DNA of 64,000 bases from Plotosus lineatus (taxonomy: Eukaryota > Chordata > Actinopteri > Siluriformes > Plotosidae): assembly GCA_024760905.1 (NCBI GenBank), contig CM045729.1, positions 84,169,050 through 84,233,049 on the forward strand. The letters run 5' to 3'. Below, in pieces: positions 11,590 to 30,439 of this stretch. Each line of letters begins with the position of its first letter. Position 1 is the first letter of the stretch. The notes under the pieces were generated by a model, which saw nothing but the letters and a program-made list of their open reading frames with translations, did no database searches and had not been told where the DNA came from. Position numbers and translations under genes: made by a program.

Positions 11590-12185
11590 TTGAACCACAT
11601 TTTCTACTGCAGTAATAATATTTCACATTGCAATCATGCTCCACACACTCTCCTCCATTGGAATATTGTGTTTTCTCCCGTTATCCTGTTTGTGATTCTT
11701 TGTATACAGCTTACACATAAGAGAAAAAAAACAAAAAAACAATCAGTCCTTTATTCCATAAAAAAGCATTTTGAAAAATGGGATGGTCTGCTGTGATGGG
11801 TCAAATAGAAATATTGGAAATATAGCATTTGACAAGGTTTGTGGAGAAAGGCAATATACACTGCAATAGATCGTGGAGGATGTTGTTGTTTCTGTCTTTT
11901 ATAAAATTGAACAGAAAAACTTTATTTTGCAACTGAATTTTTCATTTACATAATTAAATTGGTACAACCCTTATATGAGTAAATAAGGTGCTTATAACGT
12001 ATATAAAACATTTCACTGTGTTAAATTTGTGTGAGTCTTGACAATGCTGTCGCAAATAAAGCTGTCAACAATGTTGCAAATTCCCAAGCCTGTCTTTATA
12101 ACTATACATTCATGATAACAGTTCAGTTCATCAAGGTGAGCACGTGTTTGTGCTGCATAGGTAAGTCATAATGAACTAAACTATT
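11590..12185 (-). repeat. duplicated block A, part 1 (inverted match to 27,280-27,930)
   Basis: The reverse complement matches block B. Shared strings include cttgtgtaagctgtataca-like/cttacacataagag, the pair cagcacaaacgtgctcacc-like, and 'tgttgacatctttatttgtga'-like around the mid part. Block B carries an extra (CA)n tract. Confidence 0.65.
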
Positions 12186-12485
12186 CTTTGGAATATTACA
12201 CACTAACCAAGGGCGTCGGCTGGGTGGGGGGGTGCACCCCCCCACAGCAGGAGTTGAGTTCCACTGGACAAGAAATTATGTGTATTCACAATCTTATAAA
12301 TAAACTTAATGACTGTTATTGAAGAGACAGTCCAAGATAAGTTAGGCATTACTAGAGTCAGGAAGTAAACCGGAAGTTAACGTGTACCGGGCACTGCGCA
12401 TGTGCAAGCCCGAGCTGACCAATCTACAATCAACAACAAGTATGCACAATACTTTCGCCTACCTCACACATTATCAGTAAGCAAT

Positions 12486-12498
12486 CATATCTGTCAAT
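12486..12498. repeat. 13-bp target-site duplication, left
   Basis: catatctgtcaat here and at 13,849-13,861 bracket the LINE between them. Confidence 0.8.
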
Positions 12499-12757
12499 TT
12501 ACTATTATATTTTAGTAAATGATATAAATTTGGCTATTGTTGAAAAAGATTGCAAAGTTTTGGCAGAAGTTGAAATCTTTGTTGATAGTTAAGGGGAAAG
12601 AGTCTCCAATAACTATTGATACATGGTTTGATTATTTCAAGACTCTTTTGAACCCCTTTTATTCTGAGCATTTTTCTCCTTGAGATGAAGTAATTGGAAA
12701 TTTTATGAAAAAAAACATGGGAGTGAATGTTGTGATATTTGTAATAATTCTTTTTTA

Positions 12758-13126
12758 TTGTATGAACCTATTTCTCAAATGGAGATAAGGAAAGCAGTGA
12801 ATTCACTTAAGAATGGCAAATCAGGTGGTGTGGATGGTATTCCCCCAGAATTCATAAAGAAGGATACAGTTTTAGTTCCTTTTTTTGAGATTCTGATTAA
12901 TTCGGTTTTGGACAATGGTGTTTTTCCTGACAGTTGGAATGCTGGAATGGTGGCTACTTTTTTTAAGAAGGGTAATGATATGGATTCCAATAATTATCGT
13001 GGTATATCTTTATTAAATGTTTTAGGTAATGTCTTTATTTCTATAATTGAGGATAGGATCAGGAAATGGGTAGAATTAAATGAAATTATTTATGAATCAC
13101 AAGCAGGCTTTCGGAGAAATGTATGA
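12758..13126 (+). pseudogene. LINE reverse transcriptase fragment
   Basis: About 120 codons with KNGKSGGVDGIPPEFIK, a MVATFFKKGN segment, NNYRGISLLNVLG and ESQAGFRRNV. These are RT fingers/palm motifs that precede the catalytic part. The FADD box and neighbouring sequence are missing: the frame stops after the FRRNV motif and the next homologous segment belongs to the far C-terminus, so the central RT has been deleted. Confidence 0.8.
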
Positions 13127-13271
13127 GTTACTGGTGTAGACTTCTTCATATGGATAGTTTGCGTTACCCAAGGGCTTGTTACGAAATGTTGAAGTGTTTT
13201 GATGAGCAAAATAAAATTTGTTGGGTTTCTCATATTCGAGTATTATTCTCTGAAACTGGGTTTGCACATGT

Positions 13272-13598
13272 ATGATTGATCAAGATTGTGGTAGGACAAA
13301 CTTATTGATGAAAGTATTTTCACAAAGATGTAAGGAACTTCAAAATTGGCACTCTAAAATTTTTGAATCATCTTTTCTAAAATATTATAGTAGTTTCAAA
13401 TCCAATTTAGGTGTAGAGAAGTATGTCGTGGAATTGTTTTCCGAAAAGGATTTACTAAGATTATATTGTAAATTCCATTGTGCTTCACACAAGTTGAAAA
13501 TTCAGTTATCTCGATTTAAATGTAATGAAAATCCCAATGTGCTGTGCACAAAGTGTAATTTAGACTGTAAGGAAGATGAGTATCATCATTGTTTGTAA
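13272..13598 (+). pseudogene. LINE C-terminal segment with Cys/His knuckle
   Basis: 108 codons, with W..KI(F/Y)E, YCKFHCASHKLKIQLSRFK and a final knuckle CTKCNLDCKEDEYHHC. This arrangement is seen at the end of some fish LINE proteins, where it is thought to bind nucleic acid. It belongs to the same insertion as the RT fragment at 12,758 and lies about 250 bases before the tandem tail. Confidence 0.65.
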
Positions 13599-13861
13599 TT
13601 ATTTTAAGGCCAGCAGACAGCAATTTTTACCAGAATATTATAATAATGAAACTTCCATTTTAAAAATGAATCAATTATTGTCATCTACAAATGTAAAACT
13701 TATCAGATCTGTATCATTATACTTGAAAAGAAATCTGCCAATATGATATGAAAAATTGTATTAAAAGTGCACTGTACATATTTTGTGTATTAGAAATATG
13801 GGTCACGAGGCCCCAAATGCAAATGAACTTGAAACTTGAAACTTGAAACATATCTGTCAAT

Positions 13862-14639
13862 CAAATCAAATTGTCAATCAAACAAAGTGTGAGTGTGAGA
13901 ATAAAGCACAGTTTCTTAGTACCGCTTCCGGTTCCTGCACATGTGTTAGAACACAAACATTGACGCACAGAGAATGAATGGCTAAAATAATCAAAGACAT
14001 CCAGCCTGTATCTGCAGCGTAATGGTCAGCACTTTTATAAAATGAATAGTACGTTTTTGTGCTGTAAATATGTATTAATAATTGTTTGTGCCTTTGAATA
14101 TATAAATAACTTTAGCTCAATTTGTAAATTTTCTTTAGCCCATGTACTTGCAGAAGTCGTTTGAAATATATTTGAGAATGTTTTTGGTTGAACTATAATA
14201 TTTGATTCGTCTTCTGAGAGTAATAGATTAATTGTCTTCTGCTGAAAAACTGTGCGTCTTGTTGGCGTGAGATTTCATGTTGTTTATATCATATAATATG
14301 CTGTGATATGCATGCACTATATTTCATGTGATACTTTGTACCAACCCAGTGACGTCACTGTAACTTTGTGTAGGCGGGCACTTAGCAATGGCAGCTTTCG
14401 GGTCAATAACTTATACGACAAGCACATAAAACAAAAACGCCGTGTGTACAATGGTTTATTTATGATATAAAATTTAAGCCACAATTGCTTCAACAAACTA
14501 CACTTAAGCTACCGCCAACTTATGTAGTCAGCGTTTCATTTCCCCTTAAAGGCTTAGGCATATAGCCCCTGGGACTCGAGTTCCGGTCAACCGAGAACCC
14601 CCCCCCCCCCCCCCCACCCACACACACAGGGTCAGACCA
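13862..14639. other. unassigned stretch
   Basis: No gene recognised. It includes a G/C-richer patch (tgacgtcactgtaac at 14,350) and a poly-C run at 14,599-14,616. Confidence 0.3.
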
Positions 14640-14990
14640 TCCTACGCCTTTGCTAAAGATAAGTTTGATAATGTCCCACCCATCTCTAATTTACGTAGAA
14701 TCTGTTTTGTAAAGTAAAAAAAAAAGTGAGGAGGAAAAGGAGAAGAAAGTTTGCAACTAGACAAGTTTAAAAGAAAATAAACACAAACTCACTCATACAG
14801 AACCTCACAGATGCCTTTGAAAGATAATAATAAATAAACACTACAGCGCCAATAAATCACATTCTTCATATTCCAGGTATGTTTTACTTCTCATATTTTG
14901 TAACACTTTGTAAAGTTAATGTTTGTTGAGCTTGACACATGAGATAATGCATGTTTCAATATTCTTGTTCTCAATATCAGAGCTTTATAC
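14640..14990 (-). repeat. duplicated block A, part 2 (inverted match to 26,885-27,225)
   Basis: The reverse complement aligns with block B over about 340 bases. Shared landmarks include cagattctatgtaaat-like, tttgcaactagacaagttta and cctcacagatgcctttgaaa. About 2.4 kb, including the LINE at 12.5 kb, separates part 1 from part 2 here; the parts are adjacent in block B. Confidence 0.75.
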
Positions 14991-15002
14991 CAGCGGGTAG
15001 TT

Positions 15003-15075
15003 TAGAATAATAATAATAATAATAATAACAATAATAAAAAAAAAAAAAAAAAAAAATAATAATAATAATAATAAT
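15003..15075. repeat. (AAT)n with internal poly-A
   Basis: Microsatellite at the 3' end of the minus-strand RTE copy 2, most likely its tail. Confidence 0.9.
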
Positions 15076-16970
15076 CTTCTTTTTCTTTCGGCTGTTCCCT
15101 TCAGGGGTCTCCACAGCAAATGATCTGCCTCCATCTCTCCCTATCCTCTGCATCTTCTACTCTTACTCCAACGACCTTCATGTCCGCCTTCACCACATCC
15201 ATAAATCTTCTCTTTGGTCTTCCTCTGGGCCTTCTGCCTGGTAGTTCCATCCTCAGCATTCTACTACCAATATACTCACTATCCCTCCTCTGTACATGTC
15301 CAAACCATCTCAATCTAGCCTCTCTGACTTTGTCTCCAAAACATCTAACATGTGCTGTCCCTCTGATGTACTCGTTTCTGATCCTATCCATCCTCGTTAC
15401 TCCCAAAGAAAACCTCAACATTTTCATCTCTGCTACCTCCAACTCTGACTCCTGTCTTTTCCGCAGGGCCACTGTCTCTAAACCATACAACATCGCTGGC
15501 CTCATCACCATCTTGTACACTTTTCCCTTCATTCTTGCTGATACTCTCCTATCACACATCACACCGGACACTTTTCTCCATCCATTCCAACCTGCCTGCA
15601 TGCAATTCTTCATCTCTTTTCCGCACTCTCAATTGCTCTGGATTGTTGAGCCTAATTACTTAAAATCCTCCACCTTCCTTATCTCTTCCCCCTGTAACCT
15701 CACCATTCCTCTTGGGTCCTTGTCGTTCACACACATGTATTCTGTCTTACTGAGACTAACCTTCACTCCCCTCCTTTCCAGGGCATACCTCCACCTCTCT
15801 AGATTTTCCTTCACTTGTTCTCTGCTCTCACTACAGATCACAATGTCATCTGCAAACATCATAGTCCATGGAGATTCTTGTCTCACCTCGTCTGTCAGCC
15901 TGTCCATCACCATAGCAAACAAGAAGGGGCTGAGAGCTGACCTCACCTCCACCTTGAACTCTTGTGTCACACCAACAGCACACCTCACCACTGTCTTACA
16001 GCTCTCATACATGTCCTGCATCACTCTAACATACTTCTCTGCCACTTCAGACTTCCTCATACAATACCACAGTTCTTCTCTCGGCACCCTGTCATATGCT
16101 TTCTCCAGATCCACAAAGGCACAATGCAGCTCCTTCTGACCTTCTCTGTACTTCTCTATTAACATCCTCAAAGCAAACACTGCATCTGTGGTGCTATTTC
16201 TTGGCATGAAACCAAACTGTTGTTCACAAATGCTGACCTCTGCCCTTAGTCTAGCTTCCACTATTCTTTCCCACAACTTCATTGTATGGCTCATCAACTT
16301 TATCCCTCTGTAGTTGCCACAACTCTGTACATCTCCCTTGTTCTTAAAAATGGGCACAAGCACACTTATCCATTCCTCTGGCATCTGCTCACTTTCTAAG
16401 ACCTTGTTGAATATTCTTGTCAGAAAATCTACTGCTACCTCCCCTAGACACTTCCATACCTCAACTGGTATGTCATCAGGGCCAACTGCCTTTCCACTCT
16501 TCATCCTCTTCAATGCCCTCCTCACTTCTCCCTTACTAATCTTTGCTACTTCCTGGTCCTCAACGGTCACCCCTCCTACTCTTTTTCTCTCTCATTTTCC
16601 TCATTCATCAGCTCTTCAAAGTACTCTTTCCATCTTCCCAGCACACTTCTGTCATCAGTCAATACATTTCCCTCTCTGTCCTTTATCACTCTAACTTGCT
16701 GCACATCTTTCCCATCTCTATTTCTCTGCTGTGCTAACCTGTATAAATCATTTTCTCCCTCCTTACTGTCCAACCTATCATACAAGTCATCATATGCCCT
16801 CTGTTTGGCCTTTGACACCGCTAACTTCGCCTTCCGCTGTGTCTCCCTGTACTCCTGTTTACTCTCGTCAGTCCTCTCTGTGTCCCACTTCTTCTTAGCT
16901 AACCTCTTCTTTTGTACACACTCCTGCACTTCCTCATTCCACCACCAAGTTTCCTTATCTACTTTCCTGC
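15076..16970 (-). mobile_element. RTE LINE copy 2, 5'-truncated, head-to-head with another piece
   Basis: Minus-strand RTE sequence from the KVDKETWWWNEEVQE linker to the 3' end. It carries RT motifs KAVGPDDIPVEVWK, HCAFVDLEKAYDRVP and FADDIV (304-codon frame 15,656-16,570) and the C-terminal frame 15,101-15,613, with frameshifts at about 16,570 and 15,640. The LHQGSALSP box is shortened by a small deletion (reads EVRSALSPFLF). At 16,971 the sequence switches to a plus-strand RTE piece. Confidence 0.85.
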
Positions 16971-17482
16971 AAAGGCAGAGCAGAAGACAAAGTGGTGGAA
17001 GCTGAAAAAGGAAGAGGGTCATGTTGTCTTCAAAGAGGAGTTGAAACAGGTTTTGGGTTGTCAGGAACTGCTTCCAGATGACTGGACAACCACAGCAAAT
17101 GTGATCAATGGGGGGCAGGTAGGAGAGTACTTGATGTGTCCTCTGGAAGGAAAGTAGATAAGAAGACTTGGAGGTGGAATGAGGATGTGCAGGGGTATGT
17201 AAAAAGGAAGAGGTTAGCTAAGAAGAAGTGGGACATTGAGAGGACGAAAGAGAGTAAACAGGAGTACAGGGAGACGCAGCATCAGGCAGACGTAGCAGTG
17301 GCAAAGGCCAAACAGAGGGCATAAGACAGAGAGATAGAGATGGGAACGACGTGCAGCAAGTTAGGTTGATAAAGGACAGACAGGGAAATGTATTGACTGA
17401 TGACAGAAGTGTGCTGGGAAGATGGAAAGAATACTTTGAAGAGCTGATTAATGAGGAAAATGAGAGAGAAAAAAGAGTAGAA
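16971..17482 (+). mobile_element. RTE LINE piece in inverted orientation
   Basis: Plus-strand reading gives AEQKTKWWKLKKEEGHVVFKE, then VDKKTWRWNEDVQGYVKRKR and, after an internal deletion removing the YDDLYxRLES segment, VLTDDRSVLGRWKEYFEEL and a stop after KRVEEV. It overlaps in content with the minus-strand piece next to it by about 400 bases but differs at many positions. Either twin priming with later divergence or two independent insertions could explain this. Confidence 0.8.
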
Positions 17483-18690
17483 GAGGTCTGAGGTCATGTC
17501 TGAATCATTTACCACTGCACAGAACTGTTGCCAAGATGTTCACCATTTTGTAATGCCCCCTTCATACAGTGGCGGCTCTAACTTCAGGAGTTTAGCTTTA
17601 TCAGCTCTGTTAGATGTGTTAGCTTCCCCTGAAACTGTAGTAGATTCACTTTCTTCAGCAGGTAACGATGGTGTACTTACAGACAGTTTACAGAGTAAAG
17701 CAATGTCTTCACGCAATTGACAAGCCTGGTCTCTGAATTCTGCTACCTCAGCAATACCAGACAGCTCTTAATTGCACAACTTGCTGTGCTTCATCCAACT
17801 TCACCAATCTGTCATTGAATAGTTCGATAACTCGGTGAAGTTTACATCCTTGACATGAACTGTTACAAGATGCGTACCTGACTGAGCAGTGGAAAAAAAA
17901 AAAAAAGAAAAAAATACTGTTTAACATCCTGTTAACAAGATTAACATTAAGTCATCAGTCAGCAACATTAGTCAGCAGTACACATTACAGACCAGCAGAA
18001 TCACTAAAAATTATACTGACTACATGTACACAGCACACAATCAATGAACATTAGGGACTTTAAACTGAAATTATAGAGACAGTCATCCCATTTTTCTCTT
18101 TCTTTATTTCTAAAGCTGTTAATTGCAGCATCTTTATGATTTATAAGCCAATAAATTTGTAATAAAGGACAGGACTCAGAATTCTGAGAATGTATTTATT
18201 TATATGTTGTATAGAATTTATAATCTAACAACAGTGATATGTTTTGTATGCTTTACAGAAATAATTTTTAATAATATCAGAAAAATATTCAGAATTAATG
18301 GTGAAAGGATCTGAAATAAATATTTTTTTATATCAGTACAATCTTAAATAAACTAAAATTAAAAGTTAATAGATCCACTGTTCATACATGTTTTATACAT
18401 AAACATTGTTTTGTGAATAAACAAACAAACAAACAAACAGACCAAAAATTGTAAATGAAGCTACGATAGAGGAACATGTTGGGTGTAGTTACTGAATGAG
18501 CAGAATAATAAGATAAGATACAGCTTTATTAATCTCAAAATGGAGAAATTTACTGTTACAGGCTCTTGAAGTACCACCAGTAGGGGGTGCAGAATAGCTC
18601 AGAAAGGTGTAACGTCATTGAGTCATAATTAGAACAGAACAATAAAATATAAAAATAACAACAACAAAAAAAAAAATCCCAAAACAAAAC
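17483..18690. other. unassigned stretch
   Basis: A 74-codon plus-strand frame at 17,496-17,720 has no recognised family. The remainder is A/T-rich and without features apart from short simple repeats. Confidence 0.3.
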
Positions 18691-18696
18691 CAAAAC

Positions 18697-18819
<123 letters not shown>

Positions 18820-19180
18820 TATACAATAAAATGCTAGTGAAATTGAAAATGTGATGTGATTGCAAGAACAGAGAAAAATATCCTGTGCATTATTTACTTC
18901 TTCTTGCATCATAAACTCCATGAAATTGACTTAATCAGGAATAGAACTATAATTTCAACATCACAATAAGGAAACTCTCAAACATATATAATCTGATCAT
19001 TTGCTACATTTGGAGTAAAGAGACAGTGCTGTTGACAGCTACGTGATAATTACAAATATTACACGAGAAATAAACTGAAGTTTACTTTTCCATCATGATG
19101 AACACACCACTCATTCAAAATATAATTATAGCATACAGAATCACACCATCTCAGAATCAAATAAACACAGTTAATCATTT

Positions 19181-25294
<6,114 letters not shown>

Positions 25295-25639
25295 CCTTTC
25301 AAAAATAGAAGCACGAACAAACTCTGCTTCATCACTGATGTGTTGAAACTCACTAAGAAAAAAAGAATTGGGTAAAAACTGTCAATTTAATGAAATGATT
25401 TTTGAAATGATTTTCCCAATAGCACAACCACCATATGCCAGTTTATAGCACTAAACACCATGCATCACAACGAGCGTTGAATAGATTACTTTAAGAAAAA
25501 AAGAGTGTTTTGGTACAATTGCCAATTAATTAAAAAAAAAAATAATAATAATAATAATAATTATAATTCTCAGTGAAAGAGAGCATGTTGTAATATGGCA
25601 TTTCTTGCAAAAGGTTTATATGCATAAAAGAAGCAAATA
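25295..25639. other. unassigned stretch
   Basis: A/T-rich sequence with a short AAT run at about 25,545; nothing else recognised. Confidence 0.25.
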
Positions 25640-25930
25640 CATTAATTAATTAATTAATTTTCTGAACTGCTTAACCCTAATTAGGGTTCAGAGGAGGCTG
25701 GTCCACATCTCAGCTGACTCTGGGTCAAGGCACAGTACAGCCTGGACAACTCGCCAGGCCATTGCAGGACAGAAACACACTGGCGGCCATGCAGCTCCTC
25801 TTGAGAAAAGTCAGCAATGGTTCTTTTACATAAAGCTTTCACCACAGACAGTGGGAGACGTTGCCAGCCTTTGATAACCCAGTGGACTGCACTGGGGATG
25901 GGTGGGTGGGTGGGTGGGGGTTGTAACACA
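25640..25930 (-). mobile_element. tRNA-derived SINE
   Basis: Reverse-strand copy: starts with (ATTA)n tail, ttctgaactgcttaacccta, gccaggccattgcaggacag, then agtcagcaatggttctttta and the family body to about 25,900. Confidence 0.75.
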
Positions 25931-26070
25931 CCTGGGTTGCAGTCCGCTTATTACATGCACTCTGTGTTTTGACTTTGCCTACCCATTTATTTTTCACTTT
26001 TTTTCCTTAATTCACAGTTTTAAACTGAGTTCTGGTGCTGAGCTATATTGATCTCAGGGGAAATTGATAC

Positions 26071-26072
<2 letters not shown>

Positions 26073-26134
<62 letters not shown>
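26073..26134. repeat. (TA)n microsatellite
   Basis: Pure TA repeat of about 62 bases. Confidence 0.95.
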
Positions 26135-26139
<5 letters not shown>

Positions 26140-26884
26140 GCTTTTTCTGACTATAGTAAACCTCATAGATTTATTTTATGTTCATTGAAGCTTATCGGTA
26201 ATTTAAATAATGGACTCACCTTAGGACCTACAGTTGTTGTAAATCCAAAACTACAGTTGTTGTAAATCCATCCAAACTACATTTTGGACTGATGAACATT
26301 TGGACAAATGAAGTTTCTTGTATATTGTTTGTATGTTTATGGTTCCACCCAAATGAGGATGGGTTTCCTTTTTGAATCTGGTTCCTCTCAAGGTTTCTTC
26401 CTCGTATCTAAAGGAGGATTTTTTTTTTTTTTTCTTGTCACCGTCATCACAGGCAATGCTCGTTAGGGAAGTGTAGGGCTTGTAGAAAATGCATAAACGA
26501 TGTTATACTCTATAAACGATCACGTTTACTCTGTAAAGCTAGTTTGCAACAATGTCAATTGTAAAATGTGCCAGACAAATAAAACTGAATTGAATTGAAT
26601 GTGCTTTACTAAAAAAATATTTAAACCTTTTCATCTTTTAAATGTAAAATGAAAAAAAAAAAAATAAATAAATAAAAATCATAAAAAATCATAAAAAATA
26701 TAACAACACGTTCACTTTTTATTATGCTTATGATTATGTTCTGGGCTGTAGGTCTAAAGTTTTAAGGGCTTTGTTTGTTTGTTTGTTCTTTGTTGTTGTT
26801 GTTGTTGTTTTTTTTGTTTTGTTTTTTTTTTACTCTAAATTAACTGCTGGTGTAAAACTGCTATTGAGAACAAGAATATTGAAA
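26135..26884. other. unassigned stretch
   Basis: Contains ggtttcttcctcgtatctaa and a following caatgtcaattgtaaaatgt with aataaaactgaattgaatt, which resemble the end of a common fish interspersed repeat. No gene seen. Confidence 0.3.
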
Positions 26885-27586
26885 TATTCATGATCTCATG
26901 TTTCAAGCTCAACAAACATTAACTTTACAAAGTGTTACAAAATAAAATAAGCATTTTAATAAATGCCTAAAACATACCTGAAATGTGGAGAAGGTGATTT
27001 ATCAGCGCTGTAGTGTAGTTTATTTATTATTATCTTTCAAAGGCATCTGTGAGGTTTTGTATGAGTGAGTTAGTGTTTATCTTCTTTTAAACTTGTCTAG
27101 ATGCAAACTTTCTTCCCCTTCTCCTCCTCCTTTTTTTTACTTTACAAAACAGATTCTATGTAAATCAGAGATGGGCGGGACATGACTGAATAATAATTAA
27201 AAAAAAAAAAAAAAAAAAAAAAACACTGGAGATACTTATCAAGCTTATCTTTAGTGTGTAATTTGCCAAAGAGTATTTCAGTTCATTCTGACTGACTTAT
27301 GCAGCACAAACGTGCTCACCATGATGAACTGAACTGTTATCACGAATGTGTAGTCACAAAGACAAGCTTGGAAATTTGCAACATTGTTGACATCTTTATT
27401 TGTGACAGCAAGCTCATCATTCACACAAACCTAACACAATGAAATGTTCTATCCATGTTAGAAACACCTTATTTACTCTAAAAAGGGTTCTGTCAATTTA
27501 TTGATGTCAGAAGAGGAATAAATGAAAAATTCAGTTCCAAACAAAGTTTCCTCTTCAATTTTAGGAAAAACAAATAAACAAACGAA

Positions 27587-27661
<75 letters not shown>

Positions 27662-27929
27662 CAAACAAACAAACAAAAAGTCCCCAAACAAACAAAAAAC
27701 AATATCCTCCATGCTCTATTGCAGTGTATATCACCTTTATTTTCAAATCTCAACAAATGCTATTACCAATATTTCTATTTGTCCCATTACAGCAGACCAT
27801 CCCATTTTTAAAATGCTTTATTATGGAATAGAAAACTAATTGCTTGTTTCCTCATGTGTAAGCTGTATACAGGAAAAAGGGGAGAAACACAACATTCCAG
27901 TGCAGGACAGAGTGTGGAACGTGGATGTG
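26885..27929 (+). repeat. duplicated block B (inverted match to block A)
   Basis: Aligns in inverted orientation with 14,990-14,640 and then 12,185-11,600, in that order. Differences include a (CA)n tract of about 70 bases at 27,591 and no LINE insertion. Confidence 0.7.
27591..27660. repeat. (CA)n microsatellite
   Basis: Pure CA repeat of about 70 bases flanked by AAAC units. Confidence 0.95.
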
Positions 27930-27972
27930 ATGTGCATGCTGACATGTGTCGTCCTTCTCAGCAATGCTGGAG
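27930..27972 (+). CDS. possible signal-peptide exon (unconfirmed)
   Basis: ATG at 27,930 reads MCMLTCVVLLSNAG and then meets GTAAGC in phase 1, the same phase as the lectin signal exon. The hydrophobic run and the donor are suggestive, but no following plus-strand exon was found, and the counterpart in block A diverges at this place. Confidence 0.25.
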
Positions 27973-28008
27973 GTAAGCACTCATTTCCTCTCGCATTTGA
28001 GGTCACCA

Positions 28009-28272
28009 CTATTTGACCTCAATGGATTCCAGCATGTCCAGGAGATCTGTGTGGCCTGAGGCACACAAGGTGACTTCTTTGCAAGCCCAATGGCACATAA
28101 GCTTCTTTGCTACATTCAGGTCAACATCCTTTTTTGTACTCTCAATGCCAAGTTTTGCATGTAGAAGAACTAAGTCCTCCCTATGATAAGCTGGTGAAGC
28201 AGAGATATCCCCTCTAAGAGCATCAGATGGCAGAATCTTGGGTTTTGGCCTCTGGAAGTCTTCTGGGGGCAA
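28009..28272 (-). CDS. hypothetical 87-codon open frame
   Basis: Starts MPPEDFQRPKPKILPSDALR and ends DLLDMLESIEVK. Composition is ordinary for a protein (no simple repeat) and includes charged helices and LMCHWACKEVTLCASG. I do not recognise a family. It ends just before a SINE. It may be an exon of a lost transposon or gene; there is no clear splice context. Confidence 0.3.
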   Translation of the reverse strand: MPPEDFQRPKPKILPSDALRGDISASPAYHREDLVLLHAKLGIESTKKDVDLNVAKKLMCHWACKEVTLCASGHTDLLDMLESIEVK

Positions 28273-28289
28273 ATTATTTTCTTGGGGGT

Positions 28290-28605
28290 GAACAACTGAA
28301 GTGGCTCACAGATCAGACGGTCAGGGGTTCAAGCCCCACTATCACCAATTTGTCACTGCTCTGCCCCAGTGCAGCTAACTGGTTTATTAAATGCCAGCCA
28401 TGTCTCTCATTGTCTGTGGTGGGAGTCATGTAAAAGAGCCATTGCTGTTGTATGTAAAGAGTAGTCCACTGGGCTGGCATTGGTGTATTTTTGCATTGCG
28501 TTGGCCTGGCAAGGTGTCCAGGGTGTACTCTTCCCTCACTCAGTCATCTGAAATGTTCAACGGCCTTTCCTTGACCTTAATTACAGTAATGTGGCTCAGA
28601 AAATG
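28290..28605 (+). mobile_element. tRNA-derived SINE
   Basis: B-box-like ggttcaagccccac, aaatgccagccatgtctctc, gtaaaagagccattgctgt, ggcctggcaaggtgtccagg and a gaaaatgaatga tail. Almost full length. Confidence 0.75.
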
Positions 28606-29500
28606 AATGAAAGACAACTAAAGCCAAGTTGTAAAACATATTCAATGCTTTTTTTTTTTTCCCAGATCACCCATGAAAATACTTTACACAGCCCTAAATC
28701 ATATATAACCGGATTGATTGTGTAAAATGTGCAACATTCCACTATAATGAACTGCCAGCAGAGATTGCAAGAATATCGGTAAATTAAAATAGTAAAGCGG
28801 TATTACTGTGATAAATTGGAAGTGCAGAGTTCCAGGGGAGGGACTATAAACCATTTCAGGGGATGTGCTATGCTTATCAGTAGCTCATTTAGAATGTTGA
28901 TATGTTTCACATCCATGCTGGAGCATTGCATTTCCCAGTAAGATGCTTGAGCTTGGAAAGGAGATTCAGCCTTTCACCACAGCTTTCACCCAACCTGTGA
29001 CCTGAAGCATCCAATCGGATGTCCATCTGCAGTGCTCCTTGTATATGCCAGCAAATGAAGAACTATTTTGCAGTGATTGACTCAAGATGCACTATGCAGA
29101 CACTAGTACAGACCATAAACAGAACCTTGTGCACCTTCTCAAAGCCCATATACAGATGGGGATACCATGTGATATCATGCAATGCATGGAACACATGCTC
29201 AACCACAATCAGTGGCATACCCAAGGAACTGATTTCTGTTTTCAGTTACAGACACCATCAAAACAACAACTTATTCTTGGACTTCCTTTATAGCCAGATA
29301 TCACAGATAACCTGCAGCTTTATAGCCAGATATCATCGCATGATAGAGTGATGGCCAAGAGTTCTGAGTAGTGTTTCCTGCACTGTTTGTCAAAGTTCTC
29401 TTTCACAGTAACCAGCACCTCCACTGAGAGCCCTCACCATCATACCTTCATGTAAATTCTCATAAAGCATATCTTCTTTGCTCTCATACCACCGCCTTAT
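28606..29500. other. unassigned stretch
   Basis: Weak open frames at 29,019-29,351 without family resemblance; probably an old interspersed element. A short tandem, agccagatatcac/atatagccagatatcatc, lies near 29,292-29,335. Confidence 0.3.
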
Positions 29501-29506
29501 ACAACA

Positions 29507-29830
29507 GCCATTCATTCATTTTCTGAACTGCTTAATACTAAATTGTGTCGTGGGAAGGCTGGCGCCCATTTCAGCCAACTTATGGCGAGGACAAAGTACA
29601 ACCTGGACAGCTCACCAGACAATCGCAGGACAGAAAATACTTAGACGGCAATGCAGCATACTTTTTTTTCAGAAGTCAGCAGTGGTTCTTTTACATGCCT
29701 CACACCACAGACAATACGTGACATGACAGGCCTTAGCTACACTGGGGGACAGCAGTGACATCCTGGTAATATTGGGGCCCCTGACCTGTGGATCAGTAAT
29801 CCAGCAACCTACCACCGAGCCACCACCTCC
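29507..29830 (-). mobile_element. tRNA-derived SINE
   Basis: Reverse-strand copy: cattcattttctgaactgct, acctggacagctcaccagac, gtcagcagtggttcttttac and body to gatcagtaatccagcaacct at the 5' side. Confidence 0.75.
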
Positions 29831-29929
29831 CTTTATACAACTTTCCAAAAAAATAAATAAATAAATAAATAAATTAAAAAAAAAAAATCCCACACGCATA
29901 TTTGTACCCAGTCTCATCAGACATGCACA

Positions 29930-30439
<510 letters not shown>

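Larger units (their letters stand above)
12499..13848 (+). mobile_element. 5'-truncated LINE with intact target-site duplication
   Basis: A 1,350-bp insertion bounded by exact 13-bp direct repeats and ending in a short tandem tail, three units of (ACTTGAA). It holds two coding remnants in order: a reverse transcriptase segment and a C-terminal zinc-knuckle segment. Tandem heptamer tails and truncation at the 5' side fit target-primed reverse transcription. The clade is not certain; it is clearly different from the RTE and Rex3 copies in this window. Confidence 0.8.

Noticed and set aside
27591..27660. Regular repeats as a CRISPR array
   Set aside because: All regular arrays here are uniform dinucleotide or trinucleotide repeats without spacers, in vertebrate DNA.
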